Below are positions 56,129 to 64,000 of a DNA stretch of 64,000 bases, in pieces. The DNA is from Agromyces ramosus (lineage in GTDB: Bacteria > Actinomycetota > Actinomycetes > Actinomycetales > Microbacteriaceae), in assembly GCF_004216665.1 (NCBI RefSeq), contig NZ_SGWY01000001.1:744001-808000 (forward strand), in the 5' to 3' direction. The notes beneath the pieces are model-generated. The model worked only from the letters and a program-made list of their open reading frames with translations, made no database searches and was not told the DNA's origin. The stretch's first letter is position 1. Each line of letters starts with the position of its first letter. The translations under genes and the position numbers were made by a program.

Positions 56129-56704
56129 ATGGCCGAGGTACTGCTCTTCCACCACGCGCTCGGCCCCAATGCGGGGTTGGACGCCTTCGCGGACGAACTG
56201 CGTCAGGCGGGCCACACCGTGCACACGCCCGACCTGTTCGAGGGGCGGACCTTCGGCTCGATCGAGGACGGTGTCGGGTACGCCCGCGAGGTGGGCTGGG
56301 ACGAGATCATGGCGCGCGGCGAGCGCGCGGCCGAGGCGCTGTCGAACGAGCTCGTCTACGGAGGCTTCTCGCTCGGAGTCGTGCCGGCGCAGAAGCTCGC
56401 GCAGACCCGCCCGGGCGCAGCGGGCGCGTTGTTCTTCTCCTCCTGCCTCCCCGTCTCGGAGTTCGGGGCGTGGCCGGCCGGCGTCCCGGTGCAGATCCAC
56501 GGGGCGGACGCCGATCCGTACTTCATGGACGAGGGTGACGTGGATGCCGCCCGGGAGCTGGTCGACACGGCCGATGACGCTGAGCTCTTCCTGTACCCCG
56601 GCGACCAGCATTACTTCGCTGACTCCAGCCTCCCGAGCTACGACGCCGACGCGACACGGCTCCTCACGGATCGCGTGCTCGCGTTCCTCGCGCGGATCGG
56701 CTGA
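56129..56704 (+). CDS. Dienelactone hydrolase family protein (second copy)
   Basis: A 191-residue alpha/beta hydrolase paralogous to the product at 11070: 'LLFHHALGPNAGLDAFADEL', 'GHTVHTPDLFEGRTFGSIED', nucleophile region 'VYGGFSLGVVPAQKLAQTRP', 'HGADADPYFMDEGDVDAARE' and 'YPGDQHYFADSSLPSYD' (His). Unlike its paralogue it has no adjacent TetR, so its regulation differs. Start: ATG with GAGGGGA upstream. Substrate unknown. Confidence 0.85.
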   Translation: MAEVLLFHHALGPNAGLDAFADELRQAGHTVHTPDLFEGRTFGSIEDGVGYAREVGWDEIMARGERAAEALSNELVYGGFSLGVVPAQKLAQTRPGAAGALFFSSCLPVSEFGAWPAGVPVQIHGADADPYFMDEGDVDAARELVDTADDAELFLYPGDQHYFADSSLPSYDADATRLLTDRVLAFLARIG

Positions 56705-56739
56705 CGCCCGGCGACACTGAGCCCCGCCGCCACTGCGCC

Positions 56740-56906
56740 GTGGGCGACGACACGCTGGTGATCGTCGGCGTATGGAAGTCCGCGGACGCGCTGCGATCGC
56801 GCCTCGAGTCAGGCGAATTCCGGCGCTGCGGGATGCCGGCTTTCCCTCCATCGACGATGCGGACATCACCATCATTCGTCTGCACGTCGTCGAGCCGCCG
56901 TTCTGA
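56740..56906 (+). pseudogene. Frameshifted fragment of a small monooxygenase-like gene
   Basis: Reads 'GDDTLVIVGVWKSADALRSR', then, after a one-base shift near 56825, 'ALRDAGFPSIDDADITIIRL' and 'HVVEPPF' with a stop at 56904-56906. The pattern resembles the end of an antibiotic-biosynthesis-monooxygenase-type (dimeric barrel) protein. No ribosome site and no complete frame. The rest of 56705-57172 holds only the PadR promoter region. Confidence 0.5.
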
Positions 56907-57100
56907 TCGGCACCGCACCCGAGGGGTGGGTCACGGCATCCGGACCGGGCTGCACATCGGACGCCTCGGCGGCGTCGCAGCGCGTCGTTCGTCGGCCGGT
57001 CGATTCGTGAATGCCCGCGCCTCATCGGCATGGCACCGTCGCCACGTGCGGGGCTCCTGGGCGGGATGCATCCGGTGTCGAAAGAATTTGCTATTCAGTC

Positions 57101-57138
57101 TTGCTATCTACCGGTACTCCGTCTTACTATCTAGTAGT
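57101..57138 (+). promoter_or_regulatory. Promoter/operator of the PadR-ABC operon
   Basis: TTGCTA (57101-57106) and TACTAT (57125-57130), 18 bp apart; the -10 is inside an ACTA-N5-TAGT inverted repeat (57126-57138), suggesting PadR autorepression. It lies 35 bp before the PadR start. Confidence 0.5.
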
Positions 57139-57172
57139 ACCCAGTGACACCGAGTAGTGAAAGGAGGCACTC

Positions 57173-57526
57173 ATGGGAAAGCAGATGACGGAGATGCTCA
57201 AGGGCACGTTGGAAGGCATCGTGCTCGCGCTCCTCGCGGTGCAGCCGGCCTACGGCTACGAGATCACCGCACGGCTGCGAGAGCAGGGCTTCAGCGACAT
57301 CGTCGAGGGCACCGTGTACGCGCTGCTCGTTCGCGTCGAGCAGCGAGGCCTCGTCGACGTGGCGAAGGTCCCGTCCGAGAAGGGCCCGCCCCGCAAGGTC
57401 TACTCGCTCAACGCGCAGGGACGCGAGTACCTCGACGAGTTCTGGAAGTCCTGGGGCTTCCTCGCAGAACGGATCGGGCAGCTCCACGACCACACCGAAC
57501 ACCAGCAGGAACAAGGAGAGAACTAG
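57173..57526 (+). CDS. PadR family transcriptional regulator
   Basis: A 117-residue compact PadR repressor (single winged-helix type): 'LKGTLEGIVLALLAVQPAYG', 'YEITARLREQGFSDIVEGTV', 'KGPPRKVYSLNAQGREYLDE'. AAAGGAGG precedes the ATG. It is the first gene of an operon with DUF1048, an ABC ATPase and permease; the usual logic is that the exported drug or peptide is the ligand and derepresses the pump. Different from the longer PadR proteins at 21714 and 31204. Confidence 0.9.
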   Translation: MGKQMTEMLKGTLEGIVLALLAVQPAYGYEITARLREQGFSDIVEGTVYALLVRVEQRGLVDVAKVPSEKGPPRKVYSLNAQGREYLDEFWKSWGFLAERIGQLHDHTEHQQEQGEN

Positions 57527-57528
57527 TC

Positions 57529-57903
57529 ATGGCCGCCAAGTGGATCGAGGCCCTCACGGGGTCGCTCGAGCAGAAGAAGCAGTACCGGCAGTACAAGGCC
57601 CGCATCGAGGCCCTCCCCGAGCCGTATCGCGCCGCCGCGAAGGCGTTCGAGCGGTACCTCATGTACAACGGCGGAATCACCGACGGTGACGCCGAGATGA
57701 TGATCACGATGCTCGGCGACTTCGCCGATCTCTGGGAGCGCGCGGCCGCGGACGGGACGCCGATCAGCGCGATCGTCGGCGAGGACCCGGTCGAGTTCGC
57801 CGATGCGTTCGCGGAGGCATATGCCGGCAAGCGCTGGATCGACAAGGAGCGCGCCCGCCTGACCAAGGCGGTCGACGACGCCAAGCGAGAGGAGCAGAAA
57901 TGA
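57529..57903 (+). CDS. DUF1048 domain-containing protein
   Basis: A 124-residue helical protein matching DUF1048 ('QKKQYRQYKARIEALPEPYR', 'AAKAFERYLMYNGGITDGDA', 'DLWERAAADGTPISAIVGED', 'PVEFADAFAEAYAGKRWIDK'). These proteins almost always accompany a PadR regulator and an ABC transporter; the biochemical function is unknown. It starts two bases after the PadR stop and overlaps the ABC gene by four bases (ATGA), so all four genes are coupled. Confidence 0.9.
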   Translation: MAAKWIEALTGSLEQKKQYRQYKARIEALPEPYRAAAKAFERYLMYNGGITDGDAEMMITMLGDFADLWERAAADGTPISAIVGEDPVEFADAFAEAYAGKRWIDKERARLTKAVDDAKREEQK

Positions 57904-58721
57904 CCACCGAATCCGCGATCCGAGTGCAGGGCATCGAGAAGTCCTTCAAGGACCTGCACGTGCTGCGAGGCGTCGACTTCGACGTGACGCCCGGAAGCAT
58001 CTTCGCCCTGCTCGGCTCGAACGGAGCGGGCAAGACCACGCTCGTCCGGATCCTCTCGACGCTGCTGAAGGCCGACGCGGGCTCCGCGACGGTGCACGGC
58101 TTCGACGTCGCCGGACAGCCCGCTGACGTGCGCGAGTCGATCAGCCTGACCGGCCAGTTCGCCGCGGTCGACGAGGTGCTCACCGGACGCGAGAACCTCG
58201 TGCTGATCGCGAAGCTCCGTCACCTGAAGAACCCGGGCGCGATCGCCGACGACCTGCTCGCTCGCTTCTCGCTCACCGAAGCCGGCAACCGCAAGGCGTC
58301 GACGTACTCGGGCGGCATGCGTCGCCGGCTCGACATCGCGATGAGCCTGATCGGCAACCCGCCGATCATCTTCCTCGACGAGCCCACCACCGGCCTCGAT
58401 CCGCAGGCGCGCATCGAAGTGTGGCAGACGGTCAAGGGACTCGCCGAGGGTGGCACGAGCGTGCTGCTGACCACCCAGTACCTCGACGAGGCCGAACAAC
58501 TCGCCGACCGCATCGCGATCCTGCACAAGGGCACGATCATCCGGAACGGCACCCTGGCAGAACTCAAGCAACTGCTCCCGGCCGCCAAGGTCGAGTACGT
58601 CGAGAAGCAGCCCTCGCTCGAAGAGGTCTTCCTCGCGCTCGTCGGCGACACCGGCGACACCGACGCCGCCGACGACGACCGCACCGCCGGCTCCGTCCCG
58701 GCAGGAAAGGAACAACGATGA
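57900..58721 (+). CDS. ABC transporter ATP-binding protein (DrrA-like)
   Basis: A 273-residue ATPase of the daunorubicin-resistance (DrrA-like) type: Walker A 'LGSNGAGKTTLVR', signature 'TYSGGMRRRLDIAMSL', Walker B 'IIFLDEPTTGLDPQARIEVW' and H-loop 'LLTTQYLDEAEQLADRIAI'. Its C-terminal region after 225 resembles the DrrA regulatory tail. It pairs with the permease gene downstream (ATGA overlap). It would energise export of a drug, peptide or lipid; the substrate is not known. Confidence 0.9.
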   Translation: MTTESAIRVQGIEKSFKDLHVLRGVDFDVTPGSIFALLGSNGAGKTTLVRILSTLLKADAGSATVHGFDVAGQPADVRESISLTGQFAAVDEVLTGRENLVLIAKLRHLKNPGAIADDLLARFSLTEAGNRKASTYSGGMRRRLDIAMSLIGNPPIIFLDEPTTGLDPQARIEVWQTVKGLAEGGTSVLLTTQYLDEAEQLADRIAILHKGTIIRNGTLAELKQLLPAAKVEYVEKQPSLEEVFLALVGDTGDTDAADDDRTAGSVPAGKEQR

Positions 58722-59482
58722 CCACCCACGTCCTCGGCGACACCGGCGTCCTCACCGGCCGATCGCTGACCCACATCCTCCGCAGCCCCGACACGATCAT
58801 CACCACCGCGGTCACCCCGATCGCGCTGATGCTCCTGTTCACCTACGTGCTGGGCGGGGCGATCAACACCGGATCCGACGAGTCGTACATCGACTACATG
58901 CTCCCCGGCATCCTGCTCATCACGATCGCGTCGGGCATCGCGTACACCGCGTACCGGCTGTTCCTCGACATGCAGGGAGGCATCTTCGAACGCTTCCAGT
59001 CCATGCCGATCGCGCGGTCGAGCGTGCTCTGGGCGCACGTGCTCACCTCCGTGGTCGCGAACCTAGTGTCGATCGCGATCGTGATCGGCGTCGCGCTGAT
59101 CATGGGGTTCCGCACCGGGGCATCTGTGCTGGTCTGGCTCGCGGTCGCCGGGATCCTGATCCTGTTCACCCTGGCCCTGACGTGGCTGGCCGTGATCGCC
59201 GGGCTCTCGGCGAAGACGGTCGACGGCGCGAGCGCGTTCAGCTACCCGCTGATCTTCCTGCCGTTCATCAGCTCGGCGTTCGTGCCCACCGACTCGATGC
59301 CCGCCCCGGTCGCGTGGTTCGCCGAGAACCAGCCCGTGACCTCGATCGTCGACACCATGCGGGCGCTGTTCGCGGGACAGCCCGTCGGCAGCGACATCTG
59401 GATCGCCCTCGGCTGGCTCGTCGGCATCCTCGTCGTCGCCTACGGCTTCGCCATCGCGATCTACCGCCGCAAGATGAACTGA
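58718..59482 (+). CDS. ABC transporter permease (DrrB-like)
   Basis: A 254-residue membrane permease with about six helices ('TTAVTPIALMLLFTYVLGGA', 'YMLPGILLITIASGIAYTAY', 'LVSIAIVIGVALIMGFRTGA', 'LIFLPFISSAFVPTDSMPAP', 'LVGILVVAYGFAIAIYRRKM'). This is the ABC-2 type seen with DrrA. It ends at a strong terminator. Together with DrrA-like, DUF1048 and PadR it forms an inducible exporter unit. Confidence 0.9.
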   Translation: MTTHVLGDTGVLTGRSLTHILRSPDTIITTAVTPIALMLLFTYVLGGAINTGSDESYIDYMLPGILLITIASGIAYTAYRLFLDMQGGIFERFQSMPIARSSVLWAHVLTSVVANLVSIAIVIGVALIMGFRTGASVLVWLAVAGILILFTLALTWLAVIAGLSAKTVDGASAFSYPLIFLPFISSAFVPTDSMPAPVAWFAENQPVTSIVDTMRALFAGQPVGSDIWIALGWLVGILVVAYGFAIAIYRRKMN

Positions 59483-59514
59483 GCAGGCGCACCACCCCCG
59501 CCCGACGCAGCGTG

Positions 59515-59552
59515 AACGCCCCGCGACCGTGAACCCACGGACGCGGGGCGTT
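59515..59552 (+). terminator. Terminator of the ABC exporter operon
   Basis: AACGCCCCGCG...CGCGGGGCGTT, perfect 11 bp stem with a 16 bp loop, about 30 bp after the permease stop. Confidence 0.8.
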
Positions 59553-59671
59553 CCGCGTGCCCGGCCACGCGGCGACCGTCGACTCACCGATGCACGACCT
59601 GCTCGATGACCGGCACCGCAAGCCCATGGTCGCTCGTCCACGGCGCACCATAGGATGACGCCGAGGACCTG

Positions 59672-60193
59672 ATGAAGTCATCGACCGCTGCGTTCTTCGA
59701 CGAGATCGGCCGGCGCGGGCATGAGCCGCTGCTGGAGCGGGTCACTGCGTCGGTTCGGTTCGACGTGGGCGACGAGGCATCCGTCGAGCATCGGCTGCTG
59801 CGCATCGATCGCGGCGACATCCGGATCACGTCGGAGGACGTGCCGGCGGACTGCACGGTCACCATCGGCGACGAGCTGCTCGACGAGATCATCCACGGCC
59901 GCACCGGCGCCATGCCGGCGTTCCTGCGCGGTGCGCTCCTCGTCGAGGGCAACCCCGAGGTGCTCGTGCTCGTGCAGCGGCTCTTCCCCGGGCACCCGGC
60001 GCGCGTGACGGGCGCTGAGGCCGCCGACCTGGCGGGCGCCGACACCGAGAGCGCCGAAACGGCGAGCACAGCGAGCACGACGAGCGCAGCGAGCACGACG
60101 AGCACAGCGAGCACAGCGAGCACGGCGAGCACGGCGAGCACTCCGAGCGACGCCGGCCGCGAGGCATCCGGAACCGGAGGACCGCCGCAATGA
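59672..60193 (+). CDS. SCP2-like protein with repetitive tail
   Basis: A 173-residue protein. Residues 1-115 resemble SCP2 sterol/lipid-carrier folds as found in actinobacteria ('FFDEIGRRGHEPLLERVTAS', 'DIRITSEDVPADCTVTIGDE', 'GRTGAMPAFLRGALLVEGNP', 'LVLVQRLFPG'). The tail (about 125-160) is a Thr/Ser/Ala repeat encoded by 9 bp units (see 60056-60147) and looks disordered. The ATG follows GAGGACCTG. The last codons overlap the debranching-enzyme start (ATGA), so the two are co-expressed. A lipid or acyl link to glycogen breakdown is not known to me; the role is undetermined. Confidence 0.75.
   Translation: MKSSTAAFFDEIGRRGHEPLLERVTASVRFDVGDEASVEHRLLRIDRGDIRITSEDVPADCTVTIGDELLDEIIHGRTGAMPAFLRGALLVEGNPEVLVLVQRLFPGHPARVTGAEAADLAGADTESAETASTASTTSAASTTSTASTASTASTASTPSDAGREASGTGGPPQ
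60056..60147. repeat. 9 bp tandem repeat (GCGAGCACA)n in the SCP2-like gene
   Basis: About ten copies of GCGAGCACA and one-base variants (CACG, CGCA) encode the Ala/Ser/Thr tail of the SCP2-like protein. The 9 bp unit keeps frame. Confidence 0.85.
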
Positions 60194-62241
60194 CCGACGA
60201 GCTCATCCGCATCCTCGACGGCAACACCTTCGTGGTGAGCGACCGCCGAGGCGACATCGCGGCGACGGCCACCGACCCCACCGGCTTCTTCTCGTTCGAC
60301 ACGCGGTTCCTGTCGCGGTGGGTGCTCACGGTCGACGACGAGCCGCTGACCTCGCTGTCGACCGACGACCTGCATTACTTCGAGAGCCGGTTCTTCCTCG
60401 TGCCGGGCGCCGGAACGGTGTACATCGACGCCAAGCTGACGGTGATCCGCCAGCGGGTCGTCGAGAGCGGCTTCCGCGAGCAGCTGACGCTCCTGAACCA
60501 TGACGACACGTCGATCGACGTGAGGGTGCGGATCGACGCCGGGTGCGACTTCGCCGACCTGTTCGAGGTGAAGGACGCCCTGCAGAAGAAGGGCACGACC
60601 GCGGCGCGGATCGAGAACGGATGCCTCGTGCTGGCGTACGAGCGCGACACCTTCCGCCGCACCACCACCATCTCCTCGACCGAACCGGCCGACCTCGACG
60701 AGCGAGGACTCGGCTTCGCCGTGCGCATCCAGCCCCATGGCTCGTGGACCACCGAGCTCCGGGTCGTGCCGACGGTGCTCGGGCCAGACGACCTGCCCCT
60801 CGTTCCGAGGCCGGCCCTCGCGACGCCGCCACTGCGGAACATGCTCCAGGACCTCGACGAGTGGATCGAGCGCGCCCCGAAGCTGGTCAGCGACAACGAC
60901 TCGCTCACGGCGACCTACCATCGCAGCCTCGTCGACCTCGCGGCCCTGCGCTTCTCGCCGATCATCGCCGGCACCCGGAGCCTTCCCGCCGCCGGGCTGC
61001 CCTGGTTCATGACGATGTTCGGCCGGGACAGCATCCTTACGAGCCTGCAGGCGCTGCCCTTCGCCGCCGAGCTCGCCGCGACGACGCTGCGGGTGCTCGG
61101 CACCTGGCAGGGCACGCGCGTCGACGACTTCCGCGACGAGGACCCCGGCCGCATCCTGCACGAGATGCGCTACGGGGAGATGACGGCGTTCGAGGAGCGG
61201 CCGCACTCCCCCTACTTCGGCAGCGCGGACGCCACGCCCCTCTTCGTCGTGCTCCTCGACGAGTACGAGCGATGGACCGGCGACGCCGACCTGGTGCGCG
61301 GCCTCGAGCAGGAGGCCCGCGCCGCGCTGCGCTGGATCGACGCCTACGCGAACCTGCAGGGGAACGGCTACGTCGCCTATCGGCGGCGCAACGTCGAGAC
61401 CGGCCTCGAGAACCAGTGCTGGAAGGACTCGTGGGACTCGATCTCCTATCACGACGGCCGTCTGCCGGGGTTCCCGCGCGCCACGTGCGAGCTGCAGGGG
61501 TACGCCTACGACGCGAAGCGGCGAGGGGCGCGGCTGGCCCGCGAGTTCTGGAACGATCCCGCCTATGCCGATGAACTCGAAGCGGATGCGGCTGCGCTGA
61601 AGTCGCGGTTCAACCGCGACTTCTGGGTCGACGACGGGCAGTACTACGCCCTCGCCCTCGACGCCGACGGCGCCCAGGTCGACGCGCTCTCGTCGAACAT
61701 CGGCCACCTCCTCTGGAGCGGCATCGTCGACGACGACAAGGCGCCGGCGATCGCCGAGCACCTGCTCGGACCGCGCCTCTTCTCGGGCTGGGGCGTCCGC
61801 ACCCTGGCCGACGGCGAGGCACGCTACAACCCCATCGGCTACCACGTGGGCACCGTCTGGCCGTTCGACAACTCGTTCATCGCGTGGGGCCTGCGCCGCT
61901 ACGGATTCAAGGAGGAGGCCGCCCGCGTGGCCGCCGGCATCCTCGAGGCCGCGGAGTTCTTCGCCGGCCGGCTGCCCGAGGCGTTCGGCGGGTACGAGCG
62001 CGACCTGACCCGGTATCCGGTGCAGTACCCCACCGCGTGCAGCCCCCAGGCTTGGTCCACCGGGGCGCCGCTGCTGCTCCTGCGCACGATGCTCGGACTC
62101 GAGCCGACCGGCGAGCACCTGGTGGTGGATCCCGCGGTGCCGGTCGGCACCGGTCGCATCGAGCTGCTCGACATCCCGGGTCGCTGGGGACACATCGACG
62201 CGTTCGGTCGGGGGCTCGTGGACGTGGGCCACGGACGATGA
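60190..62241 (+). CDS. Glycogen debranching-like amylo-alpha-1,6-glucosidase
   Basis: A 683-residue enzyme with an N-terminal glycogen-debranching beta-sandwich (about 1-215, 'FVVSDRRGDIAATATDPTGF' and 'GREFLFSFDTRFL'-type block with 'DLHYFESRFFLVPG') and a GH133-type (alpha/alpha)6 catalytic domain (about 250-670). The latter shows 'PWFMTMFGRDSILTSLQALP', 'NQCWKDSWDSISYHDGRLPG', 'GTVWPFDNSFIAWGLRRYGF' and 'GRLPEAFGGYERDLTRYPVQ'. By family it hydrolyses alpha-1,6 branches or related glucosyl linkages in the cytoplasm. Start ATG overlapping the SCP2-like stop; no glycogen phosphorylase or synthase nearby. Acyl-CoA dehydrogenase follows. Confidence 0.85.
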   Translation: MTDELIRILDGNTFVVSDRRGDIAATATDPTGFFSFDTRFLSRWVLTVDDEPLTSLSTDDLHYFESRFFLVPGAGTVYIDAKLTVIRQRVVESGFREQLTLLNHDDTSIDVRVRIDAGCDFADLFEVKDALQKKGTTAARIENGCLVLAYERDTFRRTTTISSTEPADLDERGLGFAVRIQPHGSWTTELRVVPTVLGPDDLPLVPRPALATPPLRNMLQDLDEWIERAPKLVSDNDSLTATYHRSLVDLAALRFSPIIAGTRSLPAAGLPWFMTMFGRDSILTSLQALPFAAELAATTLRVLGTWQGTRVDDFRDEDPGRILHEMRYGEMTAFEERPHSPYFGSADATPLFVVLLDEYERWTGDADLVRGLEQEARAALRWIDAYANLQGNGYVAYRRRNVETGLENQCWKDSWDSISYHDGRLPGFPRATCELQGYAYDAKRRGARLAREFWNDPAYADELEADAAALKSRFNRDFWVDDGQYYALALDADGAQVDALSSNIGHLLWSGIVDDDKAPAIAEHLLGPRLFSGWGVRTLADGEARYNPIGYHVGTVWPFDNSFIAWGLRRYGFKEEAARVAAGILEAAEFFAGRLPEAFGGYERDLTRYPVQYPTACSPQAWSTGAPLLLLRTMLGLEPTGEHLVVDPAVPVGTGRIELLDIPGRWGHIDAFGRGLVDVGHGR

Positions 62242-62335
62242 CCCGACCGCGCGCACGCCGGCCGGCGACATCCAGCCGGTCATGGCCGTGTCCGCCCTGC
62301 GGCGGCGTAGATTGGGCCCGAACGAGGAGGTTCGC

Positions 62336-64000
62336 GTGAGCGCTATCCGTGAGTCCACCGTCTCCGAGGGCGAGGTGCCCGCATCGCCGCACGTCGACGA
62401 GCAGCAGTCGCGGGCCGTCGCCGAGGCCGCGCGCGAGCAGGAGTGGCGGAAGCCGAGCTTCGCCAAGGGCCTCTACCTGGGGCAGTTCGACCTCTCGCTG
62501 ATCCACCCGCACCCTCGGCCGGCCGCCGAGCGACGCGAACGCGGTGAGCGCTTCATGACCGACCTCGAGGCGTTCCTGCGCACCGTCGACGGAGCGCAGA
62601 TCGAACGCGAGGCGCGCATCCCCGACGAGGTCTACCAAGGCCTCGCCGAGCTCGGCTGCTTCGGCATGAAGATCCCCGTCCAGTACGGCGGCCTCGGGCT
62701 CGGGCAGTACTACTACAACCACGCTCTGACGATGATCGGCACCGTGAATGCCGCCATCGTCGCGCTGCTCTCGGCGCACCAGTCGGTCGGACTGCCCGAG
62801 CCGCTCGTGCTGGCGGGGACCGAGGAGCAGAAGCGCCAGTACCTGCCGCGCTGCGCGACGGGCGCCATCAGCGCCTTCCTGCTCACGGAGCCCGAGGTCG
62901 GCTCCGACCCGGCGCGGCTGCGGGCGACCGCGGTGCCGAGCGAGGACGGCTCCGAGTACGTGCTCGACGGCACCAAGCTCTGGACCACGAACGGGGTCGT
63001 CGCAGAGCTGCTGGTCGTCATGGCCCGCGTGCCACGGTCACATGGGGAGGGGGCCGACGACCACCGCGGCGGCATCAGCGCCTTCATCGTCGAAGCGGAT
63101 GCCCCGGGCATCACCGTGCACCGCCGGAACGCCTTCATGGGGTTGCGCGGCCTCGAGAACGGACTGACCTCGCTGCGGAACGTGCGGGTGCCGCGGGAGA
63201 ACCTCATCGGCCAGGAGGGCGAGGGACTCAAGATCGCGCTGACCACGCTCAACGCCGGTCGCCTGGCGATCCCCGCGATCTGCGCGGGTGCCGGCAAGTG
63301 GAGCCTCAAGATCGCCCGGGAGTGGTCGAACGCACGCGTGCAGTGGGGAAAGCCGATCGGCGAGCACGCCGCCGTCGCGCACAAGGTCTCGTTCATCGCC
63401 GCGACCACGTTCGCACTGGAGGCGGTCGTCGACCTGTCGGGCGTGCTCAGCGACGAGGGCCGCAAGGACATCCGCATCGAGGCGGCGCTCGCCAAGCTGT
63501 GGGCGTCGGAGATGGGCTGGCGGATCGCCGACGAGCTCGTCCAGATCCGCGGCGGACGGGGGTTCGAGACGGCCGCGTCGCTCGCGGCTCGCGGCGAGCG
63601 GGCGGTGCCCGCCGAGCAGACGCTCCGGGACCTCCGCATCAACCGCATCTTCGAGGGTTCGAGCGAGATCATGCGGCTGCTCATCGCACGCGAGGCCGTC
63701 GATGCGCACCTGAAGGCGGCGGGCGACCTGATCGACCCGCACCAGGACCTCGCCGGCAAGCTCAAGGCCGCCGTCTCGGCCAGTGGCTTCTACGCCCGCT
63801 GGTTGCCGCAACTCGTCGCCGGCAAGGGCGACCTGCCCACGGCGTTCGACGAGTTCGGCGCACTCGCGCCGCACCTGCGCTACGTCGAGCGCACGAGTCG
63901 CAAGCTCGCGCGCGAGACCTTCTACGGCATGGCCCGGTGGCAGGGCGGGCTCGAGCGCAAGCAGGGCTTCCTCGCCCGCGTCGTCGACATCGGCGCCGAG
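62336..64000 (+). CDS. Acyl-CoA dehydrogenase family protein, 3' end outside window
   Basis: FAD-dependent acyl-CoA dehydrogenase; 555 codons are visible and the frame remains open at the right edge. An N-terminal extension (1-70) precedes the family fold: 'DEVYQGLAELGCFGMKIPVQ', 'FLLTEPEVGSDPARLRATAV', 'KLWTTNGVVAELLVVMARVP', 'RLAIPAICAGAGKWSLKIAR' and 'IRGGRGFETAASLAARGERA'. The catalytic Glu region is 'RIFEGSSEIMRLLIAREAVD'. It oxidises the Calpha-Cbeta bond of an acyl-CoA and passes electrons to ETF. Start GTG at 62336 after GAGGAGG. The C-terminal extension after ~460 continues beyond the window; long members act on very-long-chain acyl-CoA. Confidence 0.9.
   Translation, partial: MSAIRESTVSEGEVPASPHVDEQQSRAVAEAAREQEWRKPSFAKGLYLGQFDLSLIHPHPRPAAERRERGERFMTDLEAFLRTVDGAQIEREARIPDEVYQGLAELGCFGMKIPVQYGGLGLGQYYYNHALTMIGTVNAAIVALLSAHQSVGLPEPLVLAGTEEQKRQYLPRCATGAISAFLLTEPEVGSDPARLRATAVPSEDGSEYVLDGTKLWTTNGVVAELLVVMARVPRSHGEGADDHRGGISAFIVEADAPGITVHRRNAFMGLRGLENGLTSLRNVRVPRENLIGQEGEGLKIALTTLNAGRLAIPAICAGAGKWSLKIAREWSNARVQWGKPIGEHAAVAHKVSFIAATTFALEAVVDLSGVLSDEGRKDIRIEAALAKLWASEMGWRIADELVQIRGGRGFETAASLAARGERAVPAEQTLRDLRINRIFEGSSEIMRLLIAREAVDAHLKAAGDLIDPHQDLAGKLKAAVSASGFYARWLPQLVAGKGDLPTAFDEFGALAPHLRYVERTSRKLARETFYGMARWQGGLERKQGFLARVVDIGAE

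Noticed and set aside
59584-62466. A 960-codon minus-strand open frame opposite the SCP2-like and debranching genes
   Set aside because: No recognisable domain, Arg/Glu/Gly-biased; the plus strand has coupled genes with family motifs.

Overview
The window is a 64 kb chromosomal segment from a high-GC actinobacterium, most likely a member of Microbacteriaceae. That placement is an inference from several things seen in the sequence: GC near 70% with G/C-ending codons, GTG/TTG starts behind GGAGG sites, a DUF222-HNH gene, an ECF41-type sigma factor, a Clp ATPase behind a HAIR (HspR) operator, and a very frequent word GGATGCC/GGCATCC. I see no rRNA, tRNA, CRISPR array, integrase or transposase. 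Most of the window is small regulator/enzyme modules: a TetR, PadR, LysR, LacI, AraC, XRE or ECF regulator beside one to three hydrolases, short-chain dehydrogenases (SDRs) or transporters.

Layout. 1-5 kb: carboxylesterase (cut by the left edge), VOC protein and a large secreted GH15 glucodextranase. 5-13 kb: TetR/glycosyltransferase pair, membrane protein, hydrolase-EthD-TetR operon, dienelactone-hydrolase-like/TetR pair and a FosX-like fosfomycin hydrolase. 13-15.7 kb: ClpC-like AAA+ unfoldase under a HAIR element. 16-21.3 kb: a compositionally foreign island with a PHP/SMC-like ATPase (TrlF-like), a divergent DUF4365-type nuclease candidate and a membrane-anchored protein; this is the best candidate for an uncharacterised defence system.

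21.4-37.3 kb is a rearranged patchwork. A padR-ubiB block occurs as a truncated copy (21.65-22.99 kb), a tiny relic (29.64-29.75 kb) and an intact copy (31.14-33.59 kb). Relics of the NAD-dependent epimerase at 41.2 kb lie at 21.4 and 37.2 kb. Between them are LysR-hydrolase-SDR (frameshifted), LacI-DapA-like-Nramp-like, a sulfide:quinone-reductase-like flavoprotein, XRE/SDR and hydrolase-TetR modules.

37.3-64 kb: ECF41 sigma factor with a divergent deazaflavin-dependent reductase, DUF4386-SDR operon opposite its TetR, epimerase, GAF protein, SGNH lipoprotein, frameshifted DUF222-HNH gene, ACT protein, VOC protein, a two-component system with a PepSY target, zincin, SDR, AraC/NmrA pair, TrxR-like/XRE-cupin pair, DHFR-like and YciI genes, a second dienelactone-hydrolase-like gene, a PadR-DUF1048-ABC exporter operon, an SCP2-like/glycogen-debranching pair and an acyl-CoA dehydrogenase cut by the right edge. 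Short tandem-repeat arrays abut several gene 3' ends, and several inverted repeats sit where operators or terminators are expected.
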